Source: Hyphomicrobiales bacterium
GTDB taxonomy: Bacteria > Pseudomonadota > Alphaproteobacteria > Rhizobiales > Methyloligellaceae
Direction: 5' to 3'
Assembly: GCA_021775595.1 (NCBI GenBank)
Contig: JAJFHN010000072.1
Coordinates: 17,728-81,727, forward strand
Length of the DNA: 64,000 nucleotides
Below, in pieces: positions 9,486-22,470 of this stretch (position 1 is the first letter of the stretch; the number at the start of each line of letters is the position of its first letter). Both the position numbers and the translations under genes were made by a program. The notes below the pieces were generated by a model. It searched no databases, was not told the DNA's origin, and was given only the letters and a program-made list of their open reading frames with translations.

Positions 9486-10778
9486 ATGGTCGGTATTGCG
9501 TATCTCATATCCGGGCGAAAATTTGCCCATAAAATCCAAACATTCGTCGCAAGAACGCTGACGCAACTGGCTGCAGCGCTCGTATTTTGTGTGCTCGCCT
9601 CCAGCTCGGGCAGTGCCCAGGGCCTCAACCAGTTTTCGCGCGGCTACGTCACGCCATTTCCGGAAAACGATCAATATAAATTGGCGGTTTTTGGAGATTC
9701 GCTGGGCGATGGCATGTGGGCAGGCCTCTATCGGGCATTCAAGCCCGACGCCAATATCGACGTCGTAAAGCACTCACGAGTTTCCACCGGATTTGTCCGC
9801 GTCGACTATTTCGATTGGAACAACCGCATCAAAGGAATTCTTCAGAGTCAGTCGGTTCATATCGCCGTCATTATGGTCGGCGCCAACGATATGCAGCCGA
9901 TCCGGCGGGATCGCAAGTGGCACAAGGTGGGCACACCGGAATGGCGCGAAATCTATGGCGAACGGGTGGACCGCTTCATCAAGAGTCTCAAGGGTGCAAA
10001 GGCTGCCGTTTATTGGGTCGGACTGCCCATCATGCGGACGGCTCGGCATAACGACAGTATGCAATTCATGAACGAGGTCTATCGCGAAAAGGCCTACGTC
10101 AACGGCGTTAAGTTCATCGATACGTGGAACGGATTTGCCGATCAGTTTGGCCGATACAGCGCCTTTGGCCCCGATTTGAGTGGCCAAACGAAACGGCTGA
10201 GAGCGTCCGATGGCGTTCACTTCACAATGAACGGTTACCGCAAACTCGCTCACTTTGTTGAGCGCGCCATACGCGGCGATCTCAAACTTGCGAAATCCGA
10301 GCGCAACATTCCCCTGGCTGGCAACCAGTCGGAGCAGGATCGCGCCATGGGCCGCCGCAAAAAACCGGCAGTGCCCACTGACGAGAAGCAACGCGAAGTG
10401 AAGAAGGCGCCCGAGGCAGATGCCGAAAATGCGCAGAGCGAAACGGTCGTCAATCGCCAGCCGTCGGGCGTGCCCAACAGGGCTCGTAAAGAGGGTCGCG
10501 CCATATCGGGTGTGCAAATCGTGCGCCCCAATATCGTCGATTCCTCCGCCGGCGTTCTTGGATCAAGTTACTCGCCCCAAGGCGAAACAATCGCGCACGA
10601 TCTGGACAACGGTCTGACAGCGCTAGCCTCAATATCGCCGTTTAATGATACCAATCTTGGCAACGTTACCCGGCGCCTGCCGCTATCCCAGCGGCCATAT
10701 TATCGAGTGTTGATTAAGGGCGAACAACTGAGACCCAAGACTGGCCGCACGGACGATTTCTCCTGGCCAGGAAGTTGA
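9486..10778 (+). CDS. DUF459-type SGNH hydrolase family protein, exported
   Basis: A 430-residue protein from ATG 9486 with a GAGGA ribosome-binding site. The signal segment spans about residues 23-45 (ending SGSAQ). The SGNH fold follows: block I AVFGDSLGDG with the nucleophile candidate Ser72, block III GANDMQ, and block V SDGVHFTMNGY with Asp and His. About 130 residues after block V are charged and Pro-rich, unlike a catalytic fold, and are probably disordered. DUF459 proteins are known mostly from alphaproteobacteria. Its neighbours are another SGNH hydrolase and an MBOAT acyltransferase, so an esterase or acyl-transfer role on an envelope glycan is likely but inferred. Confidence 0.82.
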   Translation: MVGIAYLISGRKFAHKIQTFVARTLTQLAAALVFCVLASSSGSAQGLNQFSRGYVTPFPENDQYKLAVFGDSLGDGMWAGLYRAFKPDANIDVVKHSRVSTGFVRVDYFDWNNRIKGILQSQSVHIAVIMVGANDMQPIRRDRKWHKVGTPEWREIYGERVDRFIKSLKGAKAAVYWVGLPIMRTARHNDSMQFMNEVYREKAYVNGVKFIDTWNGFADQFGRYSAFGPDLSGQTKRLRASDGVHFTMNGYRKLAHFVERAIRGDLKLAKSERNIPLAGNQSEQDRAMGRRKKPAVPTDEKQREVKKAPEADAENAQSETVVNRQPSGVPNRARKEGRAISGVQIVRPNIVDSSAGVLGSSYSPQGETIAHDLDNGLTALASISPFNDTNLGNVTRRLPLSQRPYYRVLIKGEQLRPKTGRTDDFSWPGS

Positions 10779-10806
10779 AGGCCCTTCCCAACTAGGTATC
10801 GCGTAA

Positions 10807-12342
10807 ATGCGTTGGGAATATCATGAAAGAGGCTGGCGGACTGCGCCTGGCCAAATTGTCGACACCGGCCGGTCGGGCGCGGGGTGGTTTGGCATTTTGC
10901 TTTTCGCGGCCTTGGTGCTGGGATTCTTCGCTGGCGAAAGGTTTTTGCCGCGCCTCGATGGCGGTGACATTTCCAATGTCATCATGACCCACGATCAGAT
11001 TGCACGCTCGCGCAAGGCCGCTAAGTTGAAGGTCGCCATTGCGCCGACGCTGCGTGTGGCGAAGGTCGACGCAGCGCCAAAGCAGGACGTGGCCAGACAG
11101 GCGCCACCTGCATCCAAACGCTCGCCACGGGCCGCCATCGCACTTTCGAATTTCTATGCAGCTCTGCGCAGTCTGGACGAGGGCGCTCGTAGCGAGCCCG
11201 TGACCGTCGTGCATTTGGGTGACAGCCATATCGCGTCCGATCGGTTCAGCGGTGATATTCGCGAGCTGTTGCAGAAGCGGTTTGGCGATGCGGGCCGAGG
11301 TATGATGATGCCCGGGTTCCCGTTTGGCTATTACCGGGCCCGTGGCGTTAAGTTCTCCAAGAGCGCCGGTTGGACCGCGCAAAACAGCCTGCATAAGGGC
11401 AACGGGCCATATGGTTTGAGCGGCGTTAAGTTGACGACACGCCGGCGCGACGCGCGGCTTTCGCTCACGAGCCACGACGGTGCATTCGAATGGGCCGACG
11501 TGGCGTTCTTGACCGGGCCCAATCAGGGCAGTGCGGAAATTGCCGTCGACAACACAACCAAGCGCGTTCGGACCAAAAGCAGCGAATCCGGTGTTCTGTT
11601 TGAACGCATTCCGGTCAAAGGAACCAAGCTCGAAGTGCGTGCTGTTGGCGATGGCGCCATTACGGTCCTGTCGTGGGCAGTTGGTGCAGGTAGGCCCGGA
11701 GTACGCTACGTCAATTTCGGAATTCCAAGCGCGACAGCGGACATCACGCGCAAATGGGACAATTCGTTGGTTGCGGCCGATCTGGCGCGGCTCGACCCTG
11801 AACTCATCGTATTGGGCTATGGCACCAATGAGGGGTTCAATGACGGTCTCGATGACAGAGCCTATGAGCGGCGTTTTAGACAGCTGATCGATCGATTGCG
11901 GCAGATGGCGCCCAAGGCTGATTTTCTTGTCATTGGCCCGCCTGATGGCGCCAGGTTTCCGCGAGCCTTGCGCGGCCGCTCGAAGAGCGCGTCGCTGGCG
12001 GGCAGCGGTTGTCGCGCCCTGGGGGGTGATGAGCGGAGCGGCTACTCGAAACTTATTCGCTCTGGCGACCGGCGTCTGGCGCGTTGGCATCCGCCACCAA
12101 AACTAGATGCCGTAAGGCAAGCGCTCAAGCGAGCGGCTTCGATTAACGGCGCCCATTTTTGGGACTGGTCGAGCGTCATGGGCGGCCCATGCGGCATCCA
12201 CAAATGGGTTCAGGCAGACCCCAAATTGGCCGCATCCGATCATGTTCATATTACGGGGGCGGGCTCGCGCCGTTCCGCTGAGGTTCTCTATACGGAACTC
12301 ATGGCCGGCTTCACCGCACATAAGATGGTGGCGCAACGATGA
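10807..12342 (+). CDS. Membrane-anchored SGNH/GDSL hydrolase, probable partner of the MBOAT acyltransferase
   Basis: A 511-residue protein with a short cytoplasmic N-terminus, one transmembrane segment (about residues 26-43) and a periplasmic region. Block I is VVHLGDSHIASD (Ser140), the block III equivalent is GYGTNEGF, and the C-terminal Asp-x-x-His is in SDHVHIT. It starts 28 bases after the DUF459 gene and is 113 bases ahead of the MBOAT gene, in the same direction. Paired MBOAT and SGNH proteins are established in O-acetylation of alginate (AlgI with AlgJ/AlgX) and peptidoglycan (PatA with PatB). I infer the same logic here: the MBOAT protein passes acyl groups across the membrane and this protein places them on a glycan. 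Confidence 0.8.
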   Translation: MRWEYHERGWRTAPGQIVDTGRSGAGWFGILLFAALVLGFFAGERFLPRLDGGDISNVIMTHDQIARSRKAAKLKVAIAPTLRVAKVDAAPKQDVARQAPPASKRSPRAAIALSNFYAALRSLDEGARSEPVTVVHLGDSHIASDRFSGDIRELLQKRFGDAGRGMMMPGFPFGYYRARGVKFSKSAGWTAQNSLHKGNGPYGLSGVKLTTRRRDARLSLTSHDGAFEWADVAFLTGPNQGSAEIAVDNTTKRVRTKSSESGVLFERIPVKGTKLEVRAVGDGAITVLSWAVGAGRPGVRYVNFGIPSATADITRKWDNSLVAADLARLDPELIVLGYGTNEGFNDGLDDRAYERRFRQLIDRLRQMAPKADFLVIGPPDGARFPRALRGRSKSASLAGSGCRALGGDERSGYSKLIRSGDRRLARWHPPPKLDAVRQALKRAASINGAHFWDWSSVMGGPCGIHKWVQADPKLAASDHVHITGAGSRRSAEVLYTELMAGFTAHKMVAQR

Positions 12343-12455
12343 TACCGCGCCAGTCATTTGAAGCGGAGTGCGCCGACATACATCACATGATGCCGACAAG
12401 CCGGGGCTGCGCGGCTGGCAATATGGCATTATGGGTTGAACCTCGCGTGGATTAG

Positions 12456-13937
12456 ATGCTGTTTCCAACCCTCAATTTCGCGCTTTTCTTCATGGTGGTC
12501 TTCGCCATCAGTTGGGAGCTCAAGGATCGCGAGGAGTTCAGGAAGGCGTTTCTGCTTGGCGCCAGCTATTTCTTTTACGGATATTGGGATTGGCGGTTCA
12601 CGGCGCTCTTGGCCGGCAGTTCGCTCATTAATTATGCCGCTGGCCGCTTCTTGTCACTGACCGACGACGATCGACAGAGACGAATTCTTGTCGCGACGGC
12701 TGTCGCCTTGAACCTGTCGATACTCGGCCTGTTTAAATACTATGGCTTCTTTTTGGATTCGCTGGCCGACGTGCTGCTGGCCATGCGATGGGAGCGCGAT
12801 CTGCCCTTTATGGAGATTGTGCTACCCGTCGGCATTTCGTTTTTCACGTTCCAGGGTATTTCTTACGTCGTCGACGTCTACCGCCGCGACATTCCAGCAG
12901 CAGACTCGGCGCTGGACATTTTTCTGTATATTTCTTTTTTCCCGCAATTGGTGGCGGGTCCGATTGTGCGCGCTGCGCATTTTCTGCCACAGCTCAATCA
13001 GAAACCTCAGCTTGAGCGCTCAATGGTCTCGCTCGGCATCGTTCTGATTCTGATCGGTCTCTTCAAGAAGATGGTGATCGCCAATTATCTAGCGAGCGAG
13101 CTGGTCGATACGGTCTTCTTCGACCCATCGGTTCACAGCAGCCCCGACCTGTTACTGGCGCTCTATGGATATGCGGTTCAGATCTATTGTGATTTTTCGG
13201 GATACAGCGACATTGCCATCGGTGTTGCGGCTCTGCTTGGCTATAGGTTCAAGTGGAATTTCAATCAGCCGTATCGCGCGGCATCGCTGCGGGAGTTTTG
13301 GCACCGTTGGCATATCTCGCTTTCGGAGTGGCTGCGCGATTACCTCTATAAGCCGCTCGGCGGCAGCCGGCACGGTGGTCTCAAGACATATCGCAATCTA
13401 ATGCTGACCATGTTTTTGGGTGGAATTTGGCACGGCGCTGCCTGGACATTTGTGATGTGGGGACTGATCCACGGATCTGTTTTGGCAGCCGAACGGTTGT
13501 TGGCGAGCATACGAAGCGCACCCGCTCCAGCCGTCGCGATCGTGGGCTTCGGCCATGGTGCGACCGGGCAACTGCTCTCGGCCGGTTCGGCCGGCCAGCA
13601 TATTTTCAGCAGGGTCGTCCGCATATTCATGACGTTCAACATCGTGTGTTTTGCTTGGATATTTTTCCGCGCGGAGAACTTCGCGTTTGCCTTGGACTAT
13701 CTCAACGGATTGATTGATTGGAACGGTGAGGCACAGTTCGCCGGACCATTTCTTGTAGTGCTGATTGGCGCATCGCTGGCGTGCCATTTCTTGCCCGAGA
13801 CAATGGTCGAGCACGTGGCGCGCCGGCTCGAATGGTTGGGGCCAATCGGACTGGGTTTGATTTTAGGATTTGGCGTGCTTTTGATCGAGGCGGTTGCGCC
13901 AGAAGGCGTTGCACCATTCATCTATTTTCAGTTCTAA
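12456..13937 (+). CDS. MBOAT-family O-acyltransferase (AlgI-like)
   Basis: A 493-residue polytopic inner-membrane protein; hydrophobic segments are spread over the whole length. Characteristic stretches are PVGISFFTFQGISYVVDVYR, QIYCDFSGYSDIAIG, FWHRWHISLSEWLRDYLY and GGIWHGAAW, in which His326 is in the position of the invariant MBOAT histidine. ATG 12456 begins MLFPTLNFALFF, a typical AlgI-family N-terminus. The family moves acetyl or other acyl groups from a cytoplasmic donor to an extracytoplasmic acceptor. The gene sits between an SGNH hydrolase and a small membrane protein. The acceptor is not shown by the sequence; nearby transglycosylases and UDP-sugar genes suggest peptidoglycan or a surface polysaccharide. 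Confidence 0.93.
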   Translation: MLFPTLNFALFFMVVFAISWELKDREEFRKAFLLGASYFFYGYWDWRFTALLAGSSLINYAAGRFLSLTDDDRQRRILVATAVALNLSILGLFKYYGFFLDSLADVLLAMRWERDLPFMEIVLPVGISFFTFQGISYVVDVYRRDIPAADSALDIFLYISFFPQLVAGPIVRAAHFLPQLNQKPQLERSMVSLGIVLILIGLFKKMVIANYLASELVDTVFFDPSVHSSPDLLLALYGYAVQIYCDFSGYSDIAIGVAALLGYRFKWNFNQPYRAASLREFWHRWHISLSEWLRDYLYKPLGGSRHGGLKTYRNLMLTMFLGGIWHGAAWTFVMWGLIHGSVLAAERLLASIRSAPAPAVAIVGFGHGATGQLLSAGSAGQHIFSRVVRIFMTFNIVCFAWIFFRAENFAFALDYLNGLIDWNGEAQFAGPFLVVLIGASLACHFLPETMVEHVARRLEWLGPIGLGLILGFGVLLIEAVAPEGVAPFIYFQF

Positions 13938-13961
13938 TGGCGATGCTGGGATAATCGATTG

Positions 13962-14480
13962 ATGTCGTTTGCGTTGGAGTTTCGAAAAAATCATTTGAGC
14001 GGCCGGGCCGCTCCGGTCATTGCGCCGGCCAAACGGCGGCGCGCGCGCTCCAAATCGGCTGACCGGAAGGCGGTCAACGCCGCCACGTCTATCAGCGGTC
14101 GTCAGGTTGCACGCGCTCTGATGATTGCAGGTCTTATCCTGGCGGTCTTTAATTCAAGCGCGTTGGTGCAGTACACCCACAGGCTTTCCGACAATGTTTT
14201 AGGGCCGGAAATCATCATCGCCTCGGAGAAATGGCACGCTCTGATGGAAACGGGCCGAATGACCGAAATCAGCCATAGGATACGCACGGCAGTGGCGACA
14301 GCGCGGACATCCAGTTGGCATGACATTGGCGAAAATCTCGGGCTCGACGTTCGGCAGATCAGCCAGTCCGGTGAGCCGAACAGCCAGTCCAACAACGGCA
14401 TAATCACTTCGGCGCCCCAACGCCCGGACGAGCGTGGCGAACAGCCGCTTCGAAGTTCAATTGCGGATGGATCCAGCTAG
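13962..14480 (+). CDS. Small single-pass membrane protein at the end of the acyltransferase cluster
   Basis: A 172-residue protein that I do not recognise. A very basic 50-residue cytoplasmic N-terminus (KRRRARSKSADRK) is followed by one transmembrane segment (about residues 53-70) and a roughly 100-residue periplasmic tail with a helix-like region, ending in a Gln/Asn/Ser-rich stretch. It starts 24 bases after the MBOAT gene stop, with a GGGA upstream of ATG 13962, so it is probably in the same transcript. An overlapping TTG three bases earlier is also possible. It may be an accessory subunit of the acyltransferase; this is from position only. Confidence 0.6.
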   Translation: MSFALEFRKNHLSGRAAPVIAPAKRRRARSKSADRKAVNAATSISGRQVARALMIAGLILAVFNSSALVQYTHRLSDNVLGPEIIIASEKWHALMETGRMTEISHRIRTAVATARTSSWHDIGENLGLDVRQISQSGEPNSQSNNGIITSAPQRPDERGEQPLRSSIADGSS

Positions 14481-14519
14481 ACCGATTGAGCTGGCATCGA
14501 AATGCCGGTTGCCTGCCGG

Positions 14520-15938
14520 CTAACGCGGCAGGTCGCTGTGACCCATTAGAAATGCGTCAATGGCGTGGGCCGCCTGTCGGCCCTCGCGGATCGCCCAGAC
14601 CACCAGCGACTGACCACGCCGCATATCGCCAGCTGTAAAGACTTTTTCCCGCGACGTCAGATATTGGATCTCGTTGGCTTTAACGTTTCCGCGCTCGTCG
14701 AGCTCGACACCAAGATCGGCCAGCAAACCTTCGTGGATTGGATGAAGAAAGCCCATGGCCAGCAGAACCAGGTCAGCTTTCAGCTCGAACTCCGAGTCAT
14801 CTATCGGTTTCATGCTGCCGTCGACCTGCACGCATTGCAGTGTTTTTACGCGTCCATCGACGCCTCTGACGCCTGTGGTCATTACGCTCCAGTCTCGATT
14901 TGCCCCTTCGGCCTGGCTGGAAGACGTTCGCATTTTGAGTGGCCAATGCGGCCAGGTCATTTCCTTGTTTTCCGCTTCGGGCGGGCGCGGCAAGATCTCG
15001 AGCTGAGTAACCGACAATGCGCCTTGGCGAAATGACGTTCCGATGCAGTCTGAGCCTGTATCGCCACCGCCGATCACTACGACGTGCTTGCCGTCAGCCG
15101 TGATCGGTTTGACATCGCCTAACGGCTCGTTGCCGCCCCGCCGGTTTTGCTGGACAAGAAAATCCATGGCGAAATGAATGCCGTCTAAGTCGCGGTCTTC
15201 AATCGGCAAGTCGCGGGGGTGCTCGGAACCTCCGGCCAGCAGCAAAGCGTCATGGTTCAGGTCCAGCTCTTCGATGGAGAGATCCGTGCCGACATCGACG
15301 CCGCAATGGAACGTGACGCCTTCCGCTTCCATTTGAGCGACCCGTTGATCGATGATGTGTTTTTCCATCTTGAAATCTGGAATGCCGTAGCGCAACAGAC
15401 CGCCCGGCTTGGCATTTCTTTCGTAGACATGCACATCGTGGCCGGCGCGGGCGAGCTGTTGTGCACCTGCCAGTCCGGCCGGACCCGATCCGATAATGCC
15501 AATGCGCTTACCCGTTGTATGGACCGGAGGTTGCGGTCCGACCCAGCCTTGCGACAAGGCTTTATCGGCAATCGTACATTCGATTGTCTTGATGGTTACA
15601 GGCGCATCTTCAAGATTAAGCGTGCAGGCGGCCTCGCATGGCGCGGGACAAATCCGGCCGGTGATTTCGGGAAAATTGTTGGTCGAATGAAGGTTGCGAG
15701 AGGCTTCCTGCCAACTGTCGTTGTAGATGAGATCATTCCAATCGGGGATCTGGTTGTTTACAGGACAGCCCGTATGACAATACGGAATTCCGCAGTCCAT
15801 ACACCGCGCGGCCTGTCGGCGAACATTTTCGTCATCCAGTGGAATCACAAATTCGTTGTAGTTACGAACGCGATCGGATGCCGGACGATTCTTGCGATCC
15901 TGCCGGTCTATTTCCAGAAACCCGGTTACTTTGCCCAT
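14520..15938 (-). CDS. gltD: Glutamate synthase (NADPH), small subunit
   Basis: Transfers electrons from NADPH through FAD and iron-sulfur centres to GltB. The 472-residue length from ATG 15938 is normal. The N-terminal cysteine clusters are visible ([17 protein letters not shown] and [12 protein letters not shown]), followed by the FAD-binding motif [17 protein letters not shown] and the NADPH-binding motif [16 protein letters not shown]. The start was set by the upstream gltB stop four bases before ATG 15938; a start further upstream at 16028 would overlap gltB by 86 bases with no family match. Together with gltB it forms a tight operon for ammonium assimilation. Confidence 0.97.
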   Translation of the reverse strand: MGKVTGFLEIDRQDRKNRPASDRVRNYNEFVIPLDDENVRRQAARCMDCGIPYCHTGCPVNNQIPDWNDLIYNDSWQEASRNLHSTNNFPEITGRICPAPCEAACTLNLEDAPVTIKTIECTIADKALSQGWVGPQPPVHTTGKRIGIIGSGPAGLAGAQQLARAGHDVHVYERNAKPGGLLRYGIPDFKMEKHIIDQRVAQMEAEGVTFHCGVDVGTDLSIEELDLNHDALLLAGGSEHPRDLPIEDRDLDGIHFAMDFLVQQNRRGGNEPLGDVKPITADGKHVVVIGGGDTGSDCIGTSFRQGALSVTQLEILPRPPEAENKEMTWPHWPLKMRTSSSQAEGANRDWSVMTTGVRGVDGRVKTLQCVQVDGSMKPIDDSEFELKADLVLLAMGFLHPIHEGLLADLGVELDERGNVKANEIQYLTSREKVFTAGDMRRGQSLVVWAIREGRQAAHAIDAFLMGHSDLPR

Positions 15939-15942
15939 AAAC

Positions 15943-20673
<4,731 letters not shown>

Positions 20674-20933
20674 TGCTGCGCGCCATATTACGGCAGGCAG
20701 AGCTTTCGGCACAGCACTTCTGGCCTCTCCGATGACCGCTAGGGTCGAAGAGCGCGTGCTGCGGAATCTAGAGCGTCCCAGTCCTAGAGCGCCGGCTGCG
20801 ATTGGTTCGGCCGGCCGATCATGCAATCTGGAACAACGCCGACGTTTCGCCACCCCTCCCAAGACAGCGCCAGCAGATTCAGGATCGGTCTGAACATCAG
20901 CCGAGCCCGAGGCTGCCGGATACGCCCAGCCTA

Positions 20934-20959
20934 AAGGACAGGATAGCTGTCCTATCCTT
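20934..20959. repeat. Imperfect palindrome in the gltB upstream region
   Basis: The 26 bases read as two facing 13-base arms, each made of two AGGAYAG-like units; only positions that swap C and T break the symmetry. In RNA of the minus strand (the direction of gltB) the arms pair over about 10 bases with one G-U wobble. It lies about 260 bases before the gltB start and about 85 bases beyond the hsp20 terminator in the direction of transcription. It could be an operator or leader hairpin for gltBD. The rest of 20674-21042 shows nothing else I can name. Confidence 0.4.
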
Positions 20960-21042
20960 GGCCAAAGGTGCCAGATTTCAGCAATTTAGACAAGAAGTGA
21001 GGCGGGATCGGCATGCGTCAGCTGAATCGGAAGCAAATGCAA

Positions 21043-21068
21043 GACGGGCGCCCTGAGGGGCGCCCGTC
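21043..21068 (-). terminator. Rho-independent terminator of hsp20
   Basis: A perfect inverted repeat with 11-base GC-rich arms and a 4-base loop, starting 26 bases after the hsp20 stop codon in the direction of transcription. A modest T-containing tract (TTGCATTTG) follows on the minus strand. It separates hsp20 from gltB. Confidence 0.75.
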
Positions 21069-21093
21069 AATTCGCGAGAGTGAGAGGGCGGAC

Positions 21094-21552
21094 CTAAGCC
21101 GCGGTCTCGATCACTTTTTGCTGTGCGTCACTGTCACCGATTGTGATCGTGCGCGGCTTCATGGCCTCGGGAAGCTCACGCTTGAGATCGACATGGAGCA
21201 GTCCGTTGACCAGGTCGGCGCCCGTGACCTCGACATGGTCCGCCAGTTGGAAACGCCGCTCAAAGGTTCGCGTGGCAATTCCACGGTGAAGAAAGGTCTT
21301 GTCCTTGTCGTCACCCTTGTTTTCACCACGCACGGTAAGCGCGTTTTCCTTGAGCTCGATGTTGATGTCATCTTGGCCAAAGCCCGCGACAGCCATCGTA
21401 ATGCGGTATTCGTGTTCGCCCAGACGCTCGATGTTATAGGGCGGATAGGTGTTCGTCTCGCCGTCGAGCGTCTTGATCGAATCAAGCATGGACGCCAAAT
21501 GGTCGAAGCCGATCGTCGAGCGATAGAGGGGAGTAAGATCAAAGGGTCGCAT
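21094..21552 (-). CDS. Small heat-shock protein, Hsp20/alpha-crystallin family (IbpA-like)
   Basis: ATP-independent chaperone that holds unfolding proteins. The 152-residue length, the N-terminus MRPFDLTPLYRSTIGFDHLA and the alpha-crystallin core (NIERLGEHEYRITMAVAGF, LKENALTVRGE, FLHRGIATRTFERRFQL) fit the rhizobial IbpA-like group. ATG 21552 has an excellent AAGGAGG ribosome-binding site 7 bases upstream; a longer frame to 21675 has no family match and would run through the promoter. Upstream are a consensus heat-shock promoter and a leader that can fold as a ROSE-type thermometer, both annotated separately, so heat induction at two levels is expected. Confidence 0.95.
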   Translation of the reverse strand: MRPFDLTPLYRSTIGFDHLASMLDSIKTLDGETNTYPPYNIERLGEHEYRITMAVAGFGQDDINIELKENALTVRGENKGDDKDKTFLHRGIATRTFERRFQLADHVEVTGADLVNGLLHVDLKRELPEAMKPRTITIGDSDAQQKVIETAA

Positions 21553-21555
21553 CAC

Positions 21556-21640
21556 ATATCCTCCTTGGAAGCAACATGCGGTTAAGTCCGCCAACTTGGC
21601 CGGACAGTTTTCAATTCGTGCACCCATAAGAGGCGTGCAC
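21556..21640 (-). promoter_or_regulatory. ROSE-like RNA thermometer in the hsp20 leader
   Basis: The hsp20 leader can fold into successive hairpins. One has GUGCAC arms, near 21617-21639. The second spans 21586-21605, GUCC and GCCAA pairing with UUGGC and GGAC. The last, 21556-21577, sequesters the ribosome-binding site. In the last hairpin UUGCU faces AGGA with the G of UUGCU bulged, the hallmark of ROSE elements known to control hsp20-type genes in rhizobia. Melting on heating would free the AAGGAGG sequence. Folding was done by hand. Confidence 0.8.
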
Positions 21641-21646
21641 ATCCTG

Positions 21647-21676
21647 TATATGGGATTGCTTTTACTCCATTTCAAG
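21647..21676 (-). promoter_or_regulatory. Sigma-32 (RpoH) promoter of hsp20
   Basis: On the minus strand CTTGAAA (21670-21676) and CCCATATA (21647-21654) are separated by 15 bases, matching the consensus heat-shock promoter. The predicted transcript start near 21640 gives a leader of about 88 bases that contains the ROSE-like element. Confidence 0.85.
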
Positions 21677-21840
21677 AGAGATAAGTGATTGAAAAATAAT
21701 GATAAAATGCGGCGAATGGTGTTAGCTCATACGCGCGACAAAAATGAACCGGGCATGAAGGGTCCCTTGGACCTGCGTTCAGACGCCAACGGTTAGGCTC
21801 CTGGTCATCGACGCGATTTGATGACCGCAAGGAGACCGAC

Positions 21841-22275
21841 ATGAAAACGTTTTTGATCGCTGCAAGCGCTCTGCTGACTGCCACGGTTGTGACTGCCCCC
21901 GCGGCAATGGCGGCGGAGCCGGCCTTTGGCTTCACCATCCAAGGACCAAACAACTATATCGAAATTGGCGCGCGCGGGAATGGCCGCGGCTACGATGTCT
22001 ATGACGAGAGAAATTACCGCAAATCCAATCGCCATCGCCGACACTATCGGGGCCGTTATTGCCTCGATCGCAAACAAATTCGCCGGCGTCTTCGTCACAA
22101 TGGTTGGCGTGGTCTGCACGATCTGCGTGTGCGCGATCGGGCGTTCGTAATCAATGCATGGCGCCGGAACGGCCATGAATACCGATTGCGCATTGATCGG
22201 TGTTCCGGCGAAATATTGCGCGCAAAACATATTGGGCGTGACCACGGCGGCCGTGGACGCCGCGGTAGACTCTAA
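21841..22275 (+). CDS. Small arginine-rich secreted protein
   Basis: A 144-residue protein of unknown function. A clear signal peptide ends AMAA (about residue 25). The mature part is strongly basic with many Arg and His, two Cys near residues 75 and 120 that could form a disulfide, and a conserved-looking core YCLDRKQIRRRLRHNGW followed by LHDLRVRDRAFVINAWR and RLRIDRCSGEIL. Similar basic secreted proteins with a Cys-Ile-Arg-Leu-Gly-Trp core occur widely in Rhizobiales without a known role. ATG 21841 has an AAGGAGA ribosome-binding site. It probably forms a single-gene transcript: a terminator follows the stop. Confidence 0.75.
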   Translation: MKTFLIAASALLTATVVTAPAAMAAEPAFGFTIQGPNNYIEIGARGNGRGYDVYDERNYRKSNRHRRHYRGRYCLDRKQIRRRLRHNGWRGLHDLRVRDRAFVINAWRRNGHEYRLRIDRCSGEILRAKHIGRDHGGRGRRGRL

Positions 22276-22305
22276 TAAGCTGACTTCAATTGCAGTCTCG
22301 GCGAC

Positions 22306-22340
22306 AAACCGGCTTCGACACATCGTTGGAGCCGGTTTTG
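22306..22340 (+). terminator. Rho-independent terminator after the basic secreted protein gene
   Basis: Arms AAACCGGCT (22306-22314) and AGCCGGTTT (22330-22338) pair perfectly around a 15-base loop, and the second arm runs into TTTTGTATTG on the plus strand. It lies 31 bases after the stop codon. Confidence 0.65.
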
Positions 22341-22470
22341 TATTGGGCAGATTGATTACCTGCAGATTGTAATGAAGTGCCATTGACCGTTTCGGGCCAA
22401 CTGTGAGCTTGATATAACCGTGCCGGTGCGGGGCTTGGCATATCGCGAGCGTTTGGAGGGGTCGGTCCGA

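Noticed and set aside
10792..12090. 432-residue open frame opposite the SGNH hydrolase gene
   Set aside because: No recognisable motif, no start signal, and it mirrors a plus-strand gene with complete SGNH blocks.
20674..20862. 63-residue N-terminal extension of GltB
   Set aside because: Low-complexity Arg/Ala-rich sequence with no match to the family; the ATG at 20673 gives a normal propeptide before the catalytic Cys.
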